From Anolis sagrei (Eukaryota; Chordata; Lepidosauria; Squamata; Anolidae), in the NCBI RefSeq assembly GCF_037176765.1, contig NC_090023.1:108382366-108446365 (forward strand): DNA of 64,000 nucleotides, in the 5' to 3' direction. Below are positions 1 to 11,319 of this stretch, one piece after another. The first letter of the stretch is position 1, and every line of letters starts with the position of its first letter. Below the pieces are notes generated by a model. It ran no database searches, was not told where the DNA came from, and saw nothing but the letters and a program-made list of their open reading frames with translations. The position numbers and the translations under genes are program-made.

Positions 1-116
1 GATTTGGGACACATAGACCTGCTTCTGTTTACTCCATAATATTCACCACTTCAGTGCTCATAATCAATATAAAAACAACGGTGTTCTCAGAATATGATTG
101 GGATAATTAAAAAAAA

Positions 117-400
117 CAGAGCTTTCCAAACTGTTTGCCATAACACATTAGTGTGTCAGCTGTGATGTGTAGCATGAACATAACAAGAAATTACAACTTT
201 GGAAATAAAAACACAAATGAAAGGTTTCCATGAGACATTGTGTCCCTATACATTTTGTTATTACAATTTATGTATATGTCCATATTTTTTGTAAGGGATT
301 GGAGTAACCTCCAGTTTTCTACTAAAACTGAATTACTATGTCACAAAATGATGCATGTCTAAATAGTGTGTCACCAACATGAAGTGTTTGGAAAGCTCTG
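117..400. mobile_element. MITE, CAGAGCTTTCC-terminated family, copy 1
   Basis: The segment starts with CAGAGCTTTCC and ends with GGAAAGCTCTG, an 11-bp terminal inverted repeat. A second copy with the same ends and clearly related internal sequence lies at 39189-39510. It has no coding capacity and I see no clear target-site duplication. It lies in TFDP1 intron 3. A non-autonomous DNA transposon is the best reading; the superfamily is not assigned. Confidence 0.65.
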
Positions 401-1083
401 CTCTAGAGGGCATGGTGAAGCAATTTTGTCACATGGTTGTCCCCTAGATTGTTTCAGGTCTTGGAGAAGTTCAAAAAAGATATCTCCTTGCAAGGTGCCT
501 TCTTGTATTTGTGCTCACAATTTGGTTCAAAATCTAATTATTTATTGTTGTTTGTGTATACAATTTGTGGTTTGTCATAACACTGATTTTCTGTGTTGGG
601 TGCTGTGTGTGAGAGTAAGAATATACCAACGTACTAGTGTCAGCTTCCTGTTCTCATCACATTTGAGGACAGAAACAATCCCATTCCATATTTGAAAAAA
701 AATCTTGGAGGGGTGGGGGCTTGGGGATGCTCACTTCTTTGGCATAAAAGCCCTGAGGGCCACATGTGCACTATGGGACACAATTTCCACATTGTGTGAA
801 CCTATCAAAGGGGCCAGAAGTAACTGTCCTGGACCTTCATTATACTTTGTTTCAGGTACAAAACTCTAAGTTGTATCCAGCAACAAGATGTTTCATAACA
901 TACAAAACATAGTGTTTCCACACTGTTGGAAATTATGAATTGTTACCACCCTATCAGGACCCACTGATAAAAAGCCAGCATAATAGATCACGTTACCTAA
1001 GGCTTCTTCCACCTAAAACTGTTCTGGTAAAGTTACACAGTTCTACCTTTTTTGCAGACAAAACATTCAAAATATGTTCTTAC

Positions 1084-1150
1084 CTTTTCCTGGGCTAAGG
1101 TTTTGGTCTATAAAAACTTTTAATTCTCCATTAGCTTCAATTAGGCCAGC
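1084..1150 (-). CDS. TFDP1: TFDP1 coding exon 3
   Basis: Read on the minus strand, this 67-bp exon encodes AGLIEANGELKVFIDQNLSPGK plus the first base of a Gly codon. This matches residues 5-26 of vertebrate DP1 (TFDP1), the dimerisation partner of E2F transcription factors. The acceptor (CTCCTAG) and donor (GTAAGAAC) are both good. Phase 0 entry fits the end of exon 2 at 19335, where the reading MAKD joins AGLIEANG. DP1 acts in the nucleus with E2F1-6 to control S-phase genes. This part is the N-terminal leader, before the DNA-binding and dimerisation domains, which must lie off the left edge. Bases 1-1083 are intron 3. Confidence 0.95.
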
Positions 1151-1235
1151 CTAGGAGAAAGAAGGATTTTAATAAAATCAATGTGGATTTCTTTATATAC
1201 AAAGTACACTTCTATACCAGAGATCTGAATGTATA

Positions 1236-1702
1236 GGTTCTTGTGGGTTTTTTCGGGCTATAGAGCCATGTTCTAGAGGCATTTCTCCTGACGTTTCGCC
1301 TGCATCTATGGCAAGCATCCTCAGAGGTTGAGAAGGTCTGTTGGAAGTAGGAAAAATGGGTTTATATATCTGTGGAATGGCTGGGGTGGGGCAAGGAGCT
1401 CTTCCCTGCTGCAGTTAGGTGTGAATGTTTAGCTGATCACCTTCATTAGCATTTGACGGCCTGCCTGAGTCTGGGAAAATCTGTTGCTGGGAGGTGTTAA
1501 TCTGTGCCTGGTTTTTTCCTCTCTGTTGTTTAGCTGTTATAATTTTAGAGTTTTTTAATACTGGTAGCCAGATTTTGTTCATTTTGATGCTTGCCATAGA
1601 TGCAGGCGAAACGTCAGGAGAAATGCCTCTAGAACATGGCTCTATAGCCCGAAAAAAACCCACAAGAACCTAGTGATTCCAGCCATGAAAGCCTTCGACA
1701 AT
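1236..1702 (-). mobile_element. Penelope-like (tentative) retroelement copy with inverted end
   Basis: The first about 85 bp (GGTTCTTGTGGG... to ...GGCAAGCATCC) reappear in inverted form at the right end, just before CCTTCGACAAT. The middle reads, on the minus strand, a peptide KMNKIWLPVLKNSKI like the C-terminal region of Penelope-type elements. The 15-bp target duplication AGATCTGAATGTATA flanks it at 1221-1235 and 1703-1717. The long duplication argues for retroposition rather than DNA transposition. The family name is inference. Confidence 0.6.
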
Positions 1703-1717
1703 AGATCTGAATGTATA

Positions 1718-2564
1718 TTTATTTATTTATTTTGTTTAGCGTGTTAGAAGCAAATTGAGAATACAGTTATAATGTATAAAAATCCACTAACAAAGTTAAA
1801 AACTTGGCATTATGCTAAATTTTCTTTGACCAGAAGCTGGCCACTTCAAGTGCCTCTGGTGTTACTGTAAGAAGTTCCTCTACTGTGCATGTGGCACAGC
1901 TCAGGTTGCATTGTAGTAAGTGGTCTGTGGTTTGCTCTTCTCCACACTCGCATGTTGTAAACTCCACTTTATAGACCCATTTCTGAAGATTGGCTCTGCA
2001 TCTTGTGGTACCAAAGTGCAGTCTATTTAGCATCTTCCAGGTTGCCCAATCTTTTGTTTGCCCAGGAGGGAATTCCTCATCCAGTATCAGCTACTGATTG
2101 GGGTTCCAGGTTTTAACCTAGCACTTTTGGACTCTCCCTTGCTGAGATGTTCCTGACAGTATCTCTGTAGATGTTGAGAAGCTGTTTCTTGATTTAAGTC
2201 ATTGGCATGCTGACTGATATCCAAACGGAGGATGGGCCAGATATGTCAATGCTTTCATCTTTTCATTGCCGGTTACCACTTCCCGCAGATATCAGGTGGT
2301 GCAATATCAGCTAAACAGTGTAATTTCTCCAGTGGTGTGGGGTGTAGACATCCCGTGATAATGCGGCATGCCTCATTAAGAGCCACATCTACTGTTTTAA
2401 CATGGTGAGATGTATTCAGGTGGTGCCAGTCAGCTTTCTTATTTCTAGCACCCACTTTTTTTATATAATCAAGCAGTGCTTCTTGTAAGTCAGAGCTTGG
2501 TCTAGGGTGACTCCCAGGTATTTTGGTGTGCTTCAATGCTCCAGCGGGATTCCTTCCCAGGTAT
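1718..2564 (-). mobile_element. Non-LTR retrotransposon (DHLLQCN family), 3' fragment
   Basis: On the minus strand it encodes pieces of a LINE ORF2 C-terminus, including CECGEEQTTDHLLQCN, a Cys/His cluster, and further upstream TVDVALNEACRIITGCL. A longer copy is at 14911-16450 and fragments are at 53040-53850 and 55707-56158. Compared with the long copy it has lost the stretch between the KKVGARN-like and NTSHH regions. The 10-mer TCTGAATGTA occurs on both sides (1706-1715 and 2565-2574) and may be its target duplication. It resembles jockey-like LINEs, but I do not assign a clade. Confidence 0.75.
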
Positions 2565-2963
2565 TCTGAATGTAGAAAGGTTATTAATACTATGGTACAT
2601 CACTATACAATTTGTCACCTGATTTCATTGTTACTGCTTAGAAACTTTCTCTTTTGATAAAGTTTATAGAAATGTAAGTGTTAGATTTTAGCACTTATTC
2701 ACACTTGCTTGCTCATTCACACATCTGCACAATTAGAAAAAAGCAGGTTTTAAACACAACTAAAAGATATTATCTGAATTATTTAGGAAGAGACTGAGAA
2801 AGGGAAAGACACATTAACCTAGCTCCTTGACATATTTTTGCAATAAGGATACCTGAAGACACAACTAAATCCAATTACTAGTTCTAACAATAAGAGTTGA
2901 TAGGGTTAAAAGACTTATACAGGTGATAATTTAACAAGTCCTATTTATTCAAGTGGTCTATAC

Positions 2964-3298
2964 CAGAGGTCCTCAAACTAAAGCCCAGGGGTTAGATAAG
3001 GCCCTCCAAGGTCATTTACCCAGCCCTTGCTCAGGGTCAACCTAAGTCTGAAATGACTTGAAAGCACACAATAACAACAATCCTATCTCACACTTCCCAT
3101 TGAAATACTAATAAGTTTATATTTGTTAAAATTGTTCTTCATTTTAATTATTGTATTGTTTAAAGTTTTTTCCCCCACTAAAGATATGTGGAGTGTGCAT
3201 AGGAATTCATTCATGTTTTTTTCAAATTATAATCCGGCCCTCCAACAGTTTGAGGGACTGTGACCTGGCCCTCTCTTTAAAAAGTTTGAGGACCCGTG
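2964..3298. mobile_element. hAT-type MITE with 8-bp target duplication
   Basis: The ends are CAGAGGTCCTCAAAC and GTTTGAGGACCCGTG, an imperfect terminal inverted repeat. The flanks are GTCTATAC at 2956-2963 and again at 3299-3306, an exact 8-bp duplication as made by hAT transposases. It has no coding capacity. It lies in TFDP1 intron 2. Confidence 0.85.
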
Positions 3299-3306
3299 GT
3301 CTATAC

Positions 3307-4725
3307 TCACTCACTGTCTCTATTCTGATGAGATCAACATTTCAGATTGAGCTAAGTACAAATAAGTAGTAATATTTTTTTCTATCTCAAATGGCATCTC
3401 TTGATAATACTTAAGCTTTCTATACATTGACCACTTAAGTTGATTTAGAAGCAGATACTGCACAGAGCTGATCCAGGGTAAGGGGCAAAAGTTTTAATCC
3501 CAACTGTCATCCCACATCTCTCATGTTCAAGCAACTTTCCCACTGTCATCTCAAAGGACACAGTATGGTAGTATCCTCTCCACCATCCTTCATGTAAGAG
3601 CAGCCTTTGACTGTGACATGGGTCCTACCTGTCTGCCATCACATACCATGACATCAGCGTACTGGGAGAGAGGGGTTCTTCCGACCACTCTGCATGTCAC
3701 ACAGGGGAACAGTGGTGCCAACTGCATTTGGCAGCTTTGGGCAGTGAGTACTCCCTCCTGACTCTACAGCAGACTATATCCAGGCCAATCTGGCATTTGG
3801 CATGCCAGATCATCCCTAGCTTTTGAGTCAATGTAGATCTGTCCTAAGTGCAAGAAAGCAAGTAATGGAAAACCAGGTAACATTTTTATTTAAAATTTTA
3901 TATATTTTACTGCATTTGGGCTAAAGAACAATGAAAGAAATCATACACAGATTTTGTGAAAATTGTGCAACAATAGATGAAAGCAAAGAATGTGGCACAG
4001 AATTCTATTTGTATCTATTCAAAAATAAGCACTGGCAAGCTTGCCAGCTAAGTGTTTACTTTATTCTTGCTCCCATCCTGTACATACACTTCAACAATGG
4101 CTTATTTAATTGCCAACTGGAAATTGTACATACATACATACAATATACACAGTCATCTCATCTAGCAACTAGTGACTTGATTCCTATTATGAACAAAATT
4201 TGCAATACCACATTCCATTTTTTCAGATGTCAGTGCTTTGTACAAGGCTCACCTGCACCCCTACTGCAAGGTTCACATTTGTCCTTGTAACCAAGGTATC
4301 ATAATTCTGTCTGTTACTTTAAAAGCCTTTAAAATACAGTACTTATTTTTATCCCAACTGCTTTTCCCTGGGTGCAGGCAAGTGTCACACAAGTGTAATT
4401 CATTTCAGCCATAAATGAAGATACCTAAATCTTTCAACTTATGGAGCCAAAAATATTAGAATCTCATCACAGCTGCTTCTCATGACCAGTACAGTTGTCA
4501 CACGACCTCATAGGCATTCAGACTGGAGGTCAGATCTGGCTTTTACTGCCATAACCTGACCTTCATAACAGGTGTAATTGGACACTAGGTGACAGAAATT
4601 TACTAGATTTTTACAAGCCCAGCTTGTATCATAGTGTACCTTACTAACACCACATGCTAAATAGCTTGAATGAAACAACTGGGGAATCTCTTAAGACAGG
4701 GGTGCCATGAATCTAAAAGAATCAA
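3307..4725. other. TFDP1 intron 2 stretch without recognised feature
   Basis: About 1.4 kb of intronic sequence. The 119-codon open frame at 3931-4290 on the plus strand has no family resemblance that I recognise and lacks splice or coding signals, so I treat it as chance. Confidence 0.5.
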
Positions 4726-4809
4726 CATAGAATCATAGAATCAAAGAGTTGGAAGAGACCTCATGGGCCATCCAGTCCAACCCCCTGCCAAGAAGCAGGA
4801 ATATTGCAT

Positions 4810-6699
4810 TCAAATCACCCCTGACAGATGGCCATCCAGCCTCTGTTTAAAAGCTTCCAAAGAAGGAGCCTCCACCACACTCCGGGGCAGAGAGTTCCAC
4901 TGCTGAACGGCTCTCACAGTCAGGAAGTTCTTCCTCATGTTCAGATGGAATCTCCTCTCTTGTAGTTTGAAGCCATTGTTCCGCGTCCTAGTCTCCAGGG
5001 CAGCAGAAAACAAGCTTGTTCCCTCCTCCCTGTGGCTTCCTTTCACATATTTATACATGGCTATCATATCCCCTCTCAGCCTTCTCTTCTTCAGGCTAAA
5101 CATGCCCAGCTCCTTAATCTGCTCCTCATAGGGCTTGTTCTCCAGACCTTTTATCATTTTATTCGCTCTCCTCTGGACACATTCCAGCTTGTCAATATCT
5201 TTCTTGAATTGTGGTGCCCAGAATTGGACACAATATTCCAGATGTAGTCTAACCAAAACAGAATAGAGGGGTAGCATTACTTCCCTAGATCTAGACACTA
5301 TGCTCCTATTGATGCAGGCCAAAATCCCATTGGCTTTTTTTGCCGCCACATCACATTGTTGGCTCATGTTTAACTTGTTGTCCACGAGGACTCCAAGATC
5401 TTTTTCACACGTACTGCTCTCGAGCCAGGCATCCCCCATTCTGTATCTTTCCATTTTGTTTTTCCTGCCAAAGTGGAGTATCTTGCATTTGTCACTGTTG
5501 AACTTCATTTTGTTAATTTTGGCCCATCTCTCTAATCTGTCAAGATCATTTTGAATCCTGCTCCTGTCCTCTGGAGTATTGGCTATCCCTCCCAATTTGG
5601 TGTCGTCTGCAAACTTGATGATCCTGCCTTCTAACCCTTCATCTAAGTCATTAATAAAGATGTTGAACAGGACCGGGCCCAGGACGGAACCCTGCAGCAC
5701 TCCGCTCGTCACTTCTTTCCAGGATGAAGAGGAAGCATTGGTGAGCACCCTCTGGGTTCGTCCATTTAACCAATTACAGATCCACCTCACCGTAGTTTTG
5801 CCTAGCCCACATTGGACTAGTTTCCTTGCCAGAAGGTCATGGGGGACCTTGTCGAAGGCCTTAATGAAATCCAGGTACACTACATCCACGGCATTCCCCG
5901 CATCTACCCAGCTTATAACTCTATCGAAAAAAGAGATCAGATTAGTCTGGCATGACTTGTTTTTGATAAATCCATGTTGACTATTAGCAATGACCGCATT
6001 TGTTTCTAAGTGTTTGCAGACCACTTCCTTAACAATCTTTTCCAGAATCTTGCGTGGTATTGACGTGAGGCTGACCGGACGGTAGTTGTTTGGGTCATCC
6101 TTTTTTCCCTTCTTGAAGATTGGGACCACATTGGCCCTCCTCCAATCTGCTGGAACTTCTCCTGATCTCCAAGAACTCTCAAAGATGGTTGCCAATGGTT
6201 CCAAAATGACTTCCGCTAGTTCCTTCAATACTCTTGGGTGTAGTTGATCTGGCCCTGGGGACTTGAACTCATTTAGAGCGGCCAGGTATTCCTGTACGAC
6301 TTGTTTCCCAATTTGGAGTTGGATGTCCTCAAATCCCTCATCCACTCCATCTTGCTGAGGTTGAAGATGACTTTCTTTTTGTGAGAAGACCACGGCAAAG
6401 AAGGTATTAAATAGTTCTGCCTTTTCCCTATCCCCTGTCAGCATTGCCCCATCTTCTCCTCGAAGAGGTCCTATTGCCTCCTTGTTTTTCCTTTTTCTAC
6501 TGACATAAGAAAAGAATCCCTTTTTATTGTTTTTAATGTCCCTGGCAAGCCTGAGCTCGTTTTGTGCTTTAGCCTTGCGGACCTTTTCCCTACAGGTGTT
6601 GGCTATTTGTTTGAATTCTTCTTTGGTGATTTCTCCCTTTTTCCACTTCTTGTGCATGTCTCTTTTGTGTCTCAGCACAGTTAGAAGTTCTTTGGACAT
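4810..6699 (-). CDS. CR1 reverse transcriptase (open 629 codons)
   Basis: An intact open frame for the CR1 ORF2 reverse transcriptase and C-terminal region. Motifs in order are SPGPDQLHPRVLKEL (about residues 147-161), NNYRPVSL (about 204-211), QHGFIKNKSC, YLDFIKAFDKVPHDLL, QGSVLGPVLFNIFINDL and the catalytic FADDTKLGG, then CEKDLGVLVDNKL and a long thumb/C-terminal part. The frame ends [17 protein letters not shown], the usual CR1 C-terminus. A TGA directly upstream of ATG-Ser-Lys-Glu-Leu cuts it from the endonuclease frame. The enzyme would perform target-primed reverse transcription if expressed, but the element is not intact. Confidence 0.95.
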   Translation of the reverse strand: MSKELLTVLRHKRDMHKKWKKGEITKEEFKQIANTCREKVRKAKAQNELRLARDIKNNKKGFFSYVSRKRKNKEAIGPLRGEDGAMLTGDREKAELFNTFFAVVFSQKESHLQPQQDGVDEGFEDIQLQIGKQVVQEYLAALNEFKSPGPDQLHPRVLKELAEVILEPLATIFESSWRSGEVPADWRRANVVPIFKKGKKDDPNNYRPVSLTSIPRKILEKIVKEVVCKHLETNAVIANSQHGFIKNKSCQTNLISFFDRVISWVDAGNAVDVVYLDFIKAFDKVPHDLLARKLVQCGLGKTTVRWICNWLNGRTQRVLTNASSSSWKEVTSGVLQGSVLGPVLFNIFINDLDEGLEGRIIKFADDTKLGGIANTPEDRSRIQNDLDRLERWAKINKMKFNSDKCKILHFGRKNKMERYRMGDAWLESSTCEKDLGVLVDNKLNMSQQCDVAAKKANGILACINRSIVSRSREVMLPLYSVLVRLHLEYCVQFWAPQFKKDIDKLECVQRRANKMIKGLENKPYEEQIKELGMFSLKKRRLRGDMIAMYKYVKGSHREEGTSLFSAALETRTRNNGFKLQERRFHLNMRKNFLTVRAVQQWNSLPRSVVEAPSLEAFKQRLDGHLSGVI

Positions 6700-7344
6700 T
6701 CATTCTGGCTTCTTTGCACTTGTCCTATTTTTTCTCTTTGTTGGCACGGTTTGCAACTGCGCCTTGAGTATTTCACTCTTGAGAAACTCCCATCCATCCG
6801 TAGCTCCCTTGTCTTTTAGTATCTGTGTCCACGGAATGCTGCTCAGTGTTTCCTTCATTTTTTGGAAATCAGCTCCCCTAAAGTCCAAAATGCGGGTTTG
6901 ACTTGTCTTAGTTTCGGCCTTCCTTTGTACCTCAAATTGCAGGAGCACATGGTCACTTGCCCCTAAGGATCCTACCACTTCAACCGCATCGATCAGGTCC
7001 TCCGCATTTGTTAGGATGAGATCAAGAGTAGCCAATCTCCTTGTTGCCTCTTCTACCTTCTGGACCATGAAATTGTCTGCAAGGCAAGCGAGGAATTTGT
7101 TGGACTTTGTACTCTTGGCTGAGTTTGTTTTCCAGCAAATATCGGGATAGTTGAAATCGCCCATGACTACTACATCTCTTCTCTGTGCCTGTTTGGTCAA
7201 CTGTTGGCAGAAGACTTCATCAAGTTCTTCCTCCTGGCTTGGAGGTCTGTAGTAGACTCCTACAACAAGATCTTTTTGAGTTCCAGTTCCCTTGATTCTT
7301 ATCCAGATGCTTTCAAGTTGGTTTCCCAGATTGCTGTCATGCAT
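6700..7344 (-). CDS. CR1 endonuclease C-terminal part
   Basis: Encodes the apurinic-type endonuclease domain of CR1 ORF2 from about its middle, with VVGVYYRPPS, MGDFNYPDICW (GDFN motif), LDLILTN and SLGASDHVLL (catalytic SDH). It ends ...RTSAKKPE-stop, exactly before the reverse transcriptase frame. Upstream, at the point that aligns with an Arg codon (CGA) in copy B, this copy has TGA, a typical CpG-decay stop. It is therefore a broken domain. Confidence 0.9.
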   Translation of the reverse strand: MHDSNLGNQLESIWIRIKGTGTQKDLVVGVYYRPPSQEEELDEVFCQQLTKQAQRRDVVVMGDFNYPDICWKTNSAKSTKSNKFLACLADNFMVQKVEEATRRLATLDLILTNAEDLIDAVEVVGSLGASDHVLLQFEVQRKAETKTSQTRILDFRGADFQKMKETLSSIPWTQILKDKGATDGWEFLKSEILKAQLQTVPTKRKNRTSAKKPE

Positions 7345-7868
7345 TTCTTCTGCAGCATAAGAGTTTTTGACATATAAGGCTACTCCGCCTCCTCTCCCCT
7401 TTGTTCAGTTTCTGTGAAAGAGGTTATAGCCCTCGATGTCTACATTCCAGCGATAGGAGTCCTCTCACCAGGTTTCAGAGATGCCTATGATATCATATTT
7501 GTGGTGTTGTGCTAAAAGTTGGAGTTCGTCATGTTTATTTCCCATGCTCTGTGCATTAGTGTAAAGACATGTGAGCCCCTGAGATCTTCCCCTGATCTGT
7601 TTAATTGGGATTATTGTGCTTTCGGTACTTGGTCCTTTTGTGTTTGTGCAGCCCTCCGTTTAACCTTCTGGCGGTTCCCTGACATTGTGGGTAGAGTAGT
7701 GTTCGCAAGGCTGTTGTCCCCCTCCCCCAGTGGGCCTAGTTTAAAGTGTGCCTAATGAGGTTTGCGAGTCTGTGAGCAAAAAGGTGTTTTCCTACTTGTG
7801 TGAGATGCACCCCATCCCTTGCCAGTAGGCCATCCTCCTGGAAAAGCAGGCCATGGTCAAGGAAGCCA

Positions 7869-9642
7869 TACAAGACAAAAAGAATAAACACATATATTTT
7901 ATATATCTATATCCCTATGAGTATGTTTAAATTAAGAGTAAAAATTGTGATATTCTGTATTTCTGAAAATACTTCTATTGGTTTCTTGCAAATTTTAAGT
8001 ATTTTTGATTAAAGTCTACAGCCAAAATCTTTTCCCCAAGAATGCACCCCCTCCCGTTTTTCATAGAACTATTGTGATTCTGTGGTATAACAATTTTCAG
8101 CACCTTTTTTTGACATTATGTTTCAACCAACCAGTACAATACAAGTTAACTTGGCAAGGTATAGAAATGCATCATTTTTATTGTCAAGCTGTCTCAAAGC
8201 CCAGACAAGCCCTTTCAAAAAGACAACTTGATACATTAAAAATTATAGAAGACTTTCATTTAGATAGAAAACTAAATTTTATTTATTCATACTCTTTTTC
8301 TATTCTTCACCTTATCCACTGCTATGAAACTGGTAGCCAGTACATTCCTTGCAAAGTAAGTGTGCTATGATTCTGTAAACCAGGCCCATCATTTCCAGCG
8401 TTCGACTCTGGACCAACTGCCATTTCCAAAGACTGATCAGAAAATCACATTGTGCACATAGCCATAATCCATCTAGATGCCACCACACCCATGGCTGACT
8501 TGATTAGAAAGCAGCTGACACATTAACTTAAGCTGGCCAAGATACTCCCGGTTATAGCCATCACTTGATATCCATGACAGAAAAACCAACAGGCTGCAAA
8601 CTTGTTTTTTTAAGGGACATACCCTATCTCAAATATGATGAGTATGTCTCTGTGTCTCTAACTGGAAGCACCTCCATGTAAACTAGATCCATTATCACCC
8701 CTATATTGTTTCCCTGACCATGAAAGAAAAACAGACCCGAACACAATCTACATATCAATGATAACAAATTTCAGCTCACTGAAAATTTTCTGTCAATGGC
8801 CATACAGATACTAAATTCCATACTGCAATGACAAGGAGTCAGATAGATGCCCCACAACATCCCTTTCTGGAAAAGGTCCTCAAGAAACAACAAGCTATTG
8901 TTAAGAATTACCTCCTGAGGCCATACCTGACAAGACAGTTCAGAAGGATCACATAATCAACAGGGATATATCAATCCAGTTTCTGTAGTAAATAAATTTA
9001 CTGTGATGATCAAGCTGTCTCAACTATTATGGCAGATGTTCTTTACTCGAAAACATAAACTGGAGACTGGGTATAAATTACCCAATTCGGTAGACCCAAC
9101 AAACCTTTATCAATGGTCTCAAAAACATTATCACTTTAAATATTTTGTCCGAAATAACCAACAAAAAACAGCCAGTAAAATTATGAGCAAGCAAGTGCAT
9201 TACAAGCAGCATTGTTTTACCTTTCTTAACATACATTACTTTTTAGCCACCTTTGCTTTGAATTGATTAAGTTTCGAATTATTTGCCCCTATCAATCCCT
9301 TACTGACATCAGGTACCAGTACAGAACTTGAACTGCTTATTTTTATTTCTACAAGTAATGCTGGGAATCATATAGCTTTCCCAATACTGCTAAATTGACA
9401 CTCCCTATGTTCACCATCACTGGCTATAATGATAAGAGCTGGTGGAACCCAGTCCAACAAGGTTGCATGATTCCCACTCGTAACTGAAAAGCAAAGAAAA
9501 GACAGAATACCCACTAAATTCCATACACTAAATAAACTCATTTATCAGTTTCACACAAGTAAATATTACTAGGAGGGTCCAGGCTCTGAGGGTCAATGTT
9601 CAAGATATGAAACTGGAATCCCCTACCGCCACATTTTTAATT
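7869..9642. other. TFDP1 intron 2 stretch without recognised feature
   Basis: AT-rich intronic sequence of about 1.8 kb. I see no tandem array, terminal inverted repeat or protein resemblance. The open frames of 70-121 codons on the plus strand (7800-8370, 9003-9266) have no recognisable products. Confidence 0.5.
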
Positions 9643-9650
9643 GTCTAACT

Positions 9651-9787
9651 CAGGTATGGGCAAACTTCGGCAAGCAAGATGTTTTGGACTTTCAACTCCC
9701 ACAATTCCTAACGGCAAGTAAGATGGCTGGGATTTTTAGGTGTTGGAAGTCCAAAACACCTCAAGGGTTGAAATTTGCCCATGCCTG
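9651..9787. mobile_element. hAT-type palindromic MITE (CAGGCATGGGC family)
   Basis: A near-palindrome starting CAGGTATGGGCAAACTTCGG and ending GCCCATGCCTG. It is flanked by GTCTAACT (9643-9650) and ATCTAACT (9788-9795), a 7/8 target duplication. The same family is at 22965-23400. Confidence 0.8.
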
Positions 9788-10014
9788 ATCTAACTCCTCT
9801 CAATCCACCAGAGCCCCTCTGGTGATTAACAATGACTAAAAACATTTTAAAACAAATCTGACAAAAAACAATCAAAATAGTAATAAAACTATTGATAAAA
9901 AATAAGTTAATATCTTCTAAATGTATTCTAAGAAACTCCTGTGAGAAGAACTAGCTCCATCAGTCTTGATTTGTGCCTCAACTATCACCTAACAGCAGCC
10001 ATTTATTTAATCAA

Positions 10015-10119
10015 ATGGCTGCACCAGGAAATGGCAAGAAGAATAATTTCATCAAGATCAGCGAAGAAGAAAAGCAGCTTCTGGAATCTTACCACCAACT
10101 AAACAAGCATTTTTCTTGA
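10015..10119 (+). other. Short orphan open frame, unrecognised
   Basis: A 34-codon frame, MAAPGNGKKNNFIKIS followed by an acidic/Gln-rich stretch, and then TGA. The next triplets continue in frame with PRKEYLEMNEII, which reads like the remainder of a decayed coding sequence. I do not recognise the protein. It lies antisense to TFDP1 in intron 2 and has no visible splice sites, so a retro-copied gene fragment is one option and chance another. Confidence 0.25.
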
Positions 10120-11232
10120 CCAAGAAAGGAATACTTGGAAATGAATGAAATTATCTAGTACATCATAGTATGGAGATATACTACATGAAATATCCGATCT
10201 CTTATCGATCACAGAAGAAAATGTATTTAAGACTGAAAGATGTCCAATGACATTTTTCTGGGTAGAAAAAAAAGTTTCATTGCCTCTAACTTAATACAAC
10301 TAAACTAACTCAGTTGTAACTATCATTACAACTGAAAATGAAATAATCTGGAGTTAGACATCCTCTGCAGAGAAAAACATTATTTAGTGTCATTTATTAG
10401 TTTGCCACAACATAATAGTTTGATAAATGCTGAATTTAAAGCCACCATAGAGAAACCCTAAATTGACCTTTTCTCATAATCTTATACAGACTTTCTGTTT
10501 ATATTTCAGATTTCAATATTAATGTCAAAAATACGCAGTATGATTTTACACAGAATTTGTGCTACATTGGAACAGTGAAGCATATCCCTTCTTATTGGAT
10601 CAATTAAATTTCAATGTTACAAACAAGGCTGCCATCTTGTCTGATATGTAGTTTCATAGTTTCCTCTCATTTGCACTTATTTTTTTATATAATGAAGCCT
10701 GTGATGAACTGACACACACTGACAAATCTCATTATATCAGTACAGGTGACTCAACCGATACTATCTATCAGGGATCTGAGACATGTAGCCTCCCAGATGT
10801 TGATAGATTGTGTTTTTCATATTTCACCAATGACATGACAACAACAACTATGAGAATGGGAATAAAATGTAATTTATACAGCTACAAGTTGCCTATCTCT
10901 CCTCTACAAAAAAGATTAATGAAAATACCCACTTAAAAACACCCTGAAATAATGGTAACTGTAACCATATGGCAAAAACTATGCAACCATTCATTCCGGA
11001 AGACAAAAGTATTTTATTTTAAAAACGTAACAAAAACATGTACCCTCATTTTTTATGAAAACAAGTGAATTAAAAATACTTTGCCACATAGGAAATAGGA
11101 ACACAAAATATAAAGAATTTATTTTGTAAACTAACATAACAGATGTGCACAATGGCATAAGTTCCAAACTGTCGGCTTTCCCACACTAGTTGGCATCATA
11201 GCCTTTTGTTGTAGTAGAGCCTGTAAGTAACG

Positions 11233-11318
11233 TTATTTATTTATCGTGTCATCAGCAACCATTGTATTACAATTCCAACAGAGCAAAACAAAACAAAACA
11301 AAAAAGTAACGTTGCAAG
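11233..11318 (-). mobile_element. 3' tail of DHLLQCN-family LINE
   Basis: ATTTATCGTGTCATCAGCAACCA followed by A-rich AAACA repeats matches the 3' tails of the copies at 14911 and 55707 in the same orientation. Only the tail is present. It directly precedes the LTR-bearing element that follows. Confidence 0.6.
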
Positions 11319-11319
11319 C

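Larger units (their letters stand above)
4726..7868 (-). mobile_element. CR1 LINE, 5'-truncated copy A (about 3.1 kb)
   Basis: A minus-strand CR1 element. Its 3' end carries the CR1 hallmark, tandem copies of an ATTCTATG-like 8-mer, at 4726-4745. It contains ORF2 (endonuclease, then reverse transcriptase) and about 170 bp of sequence upstream of ORF2. The other large copy, at 24470-27410, lacks that upstream part. The reverse transcriptase frame is fully open, but the endonuclease frame carries two stops. It sits in sense orientation within TFDP1 intron 2. Confidence 0.95.

Noticed and set aside
4937-5980. Four plus-strand open frames of 64-133 codons
   Set aside because: They are antisense shadows of the CR1 reverse transcriptase on the minus strand.
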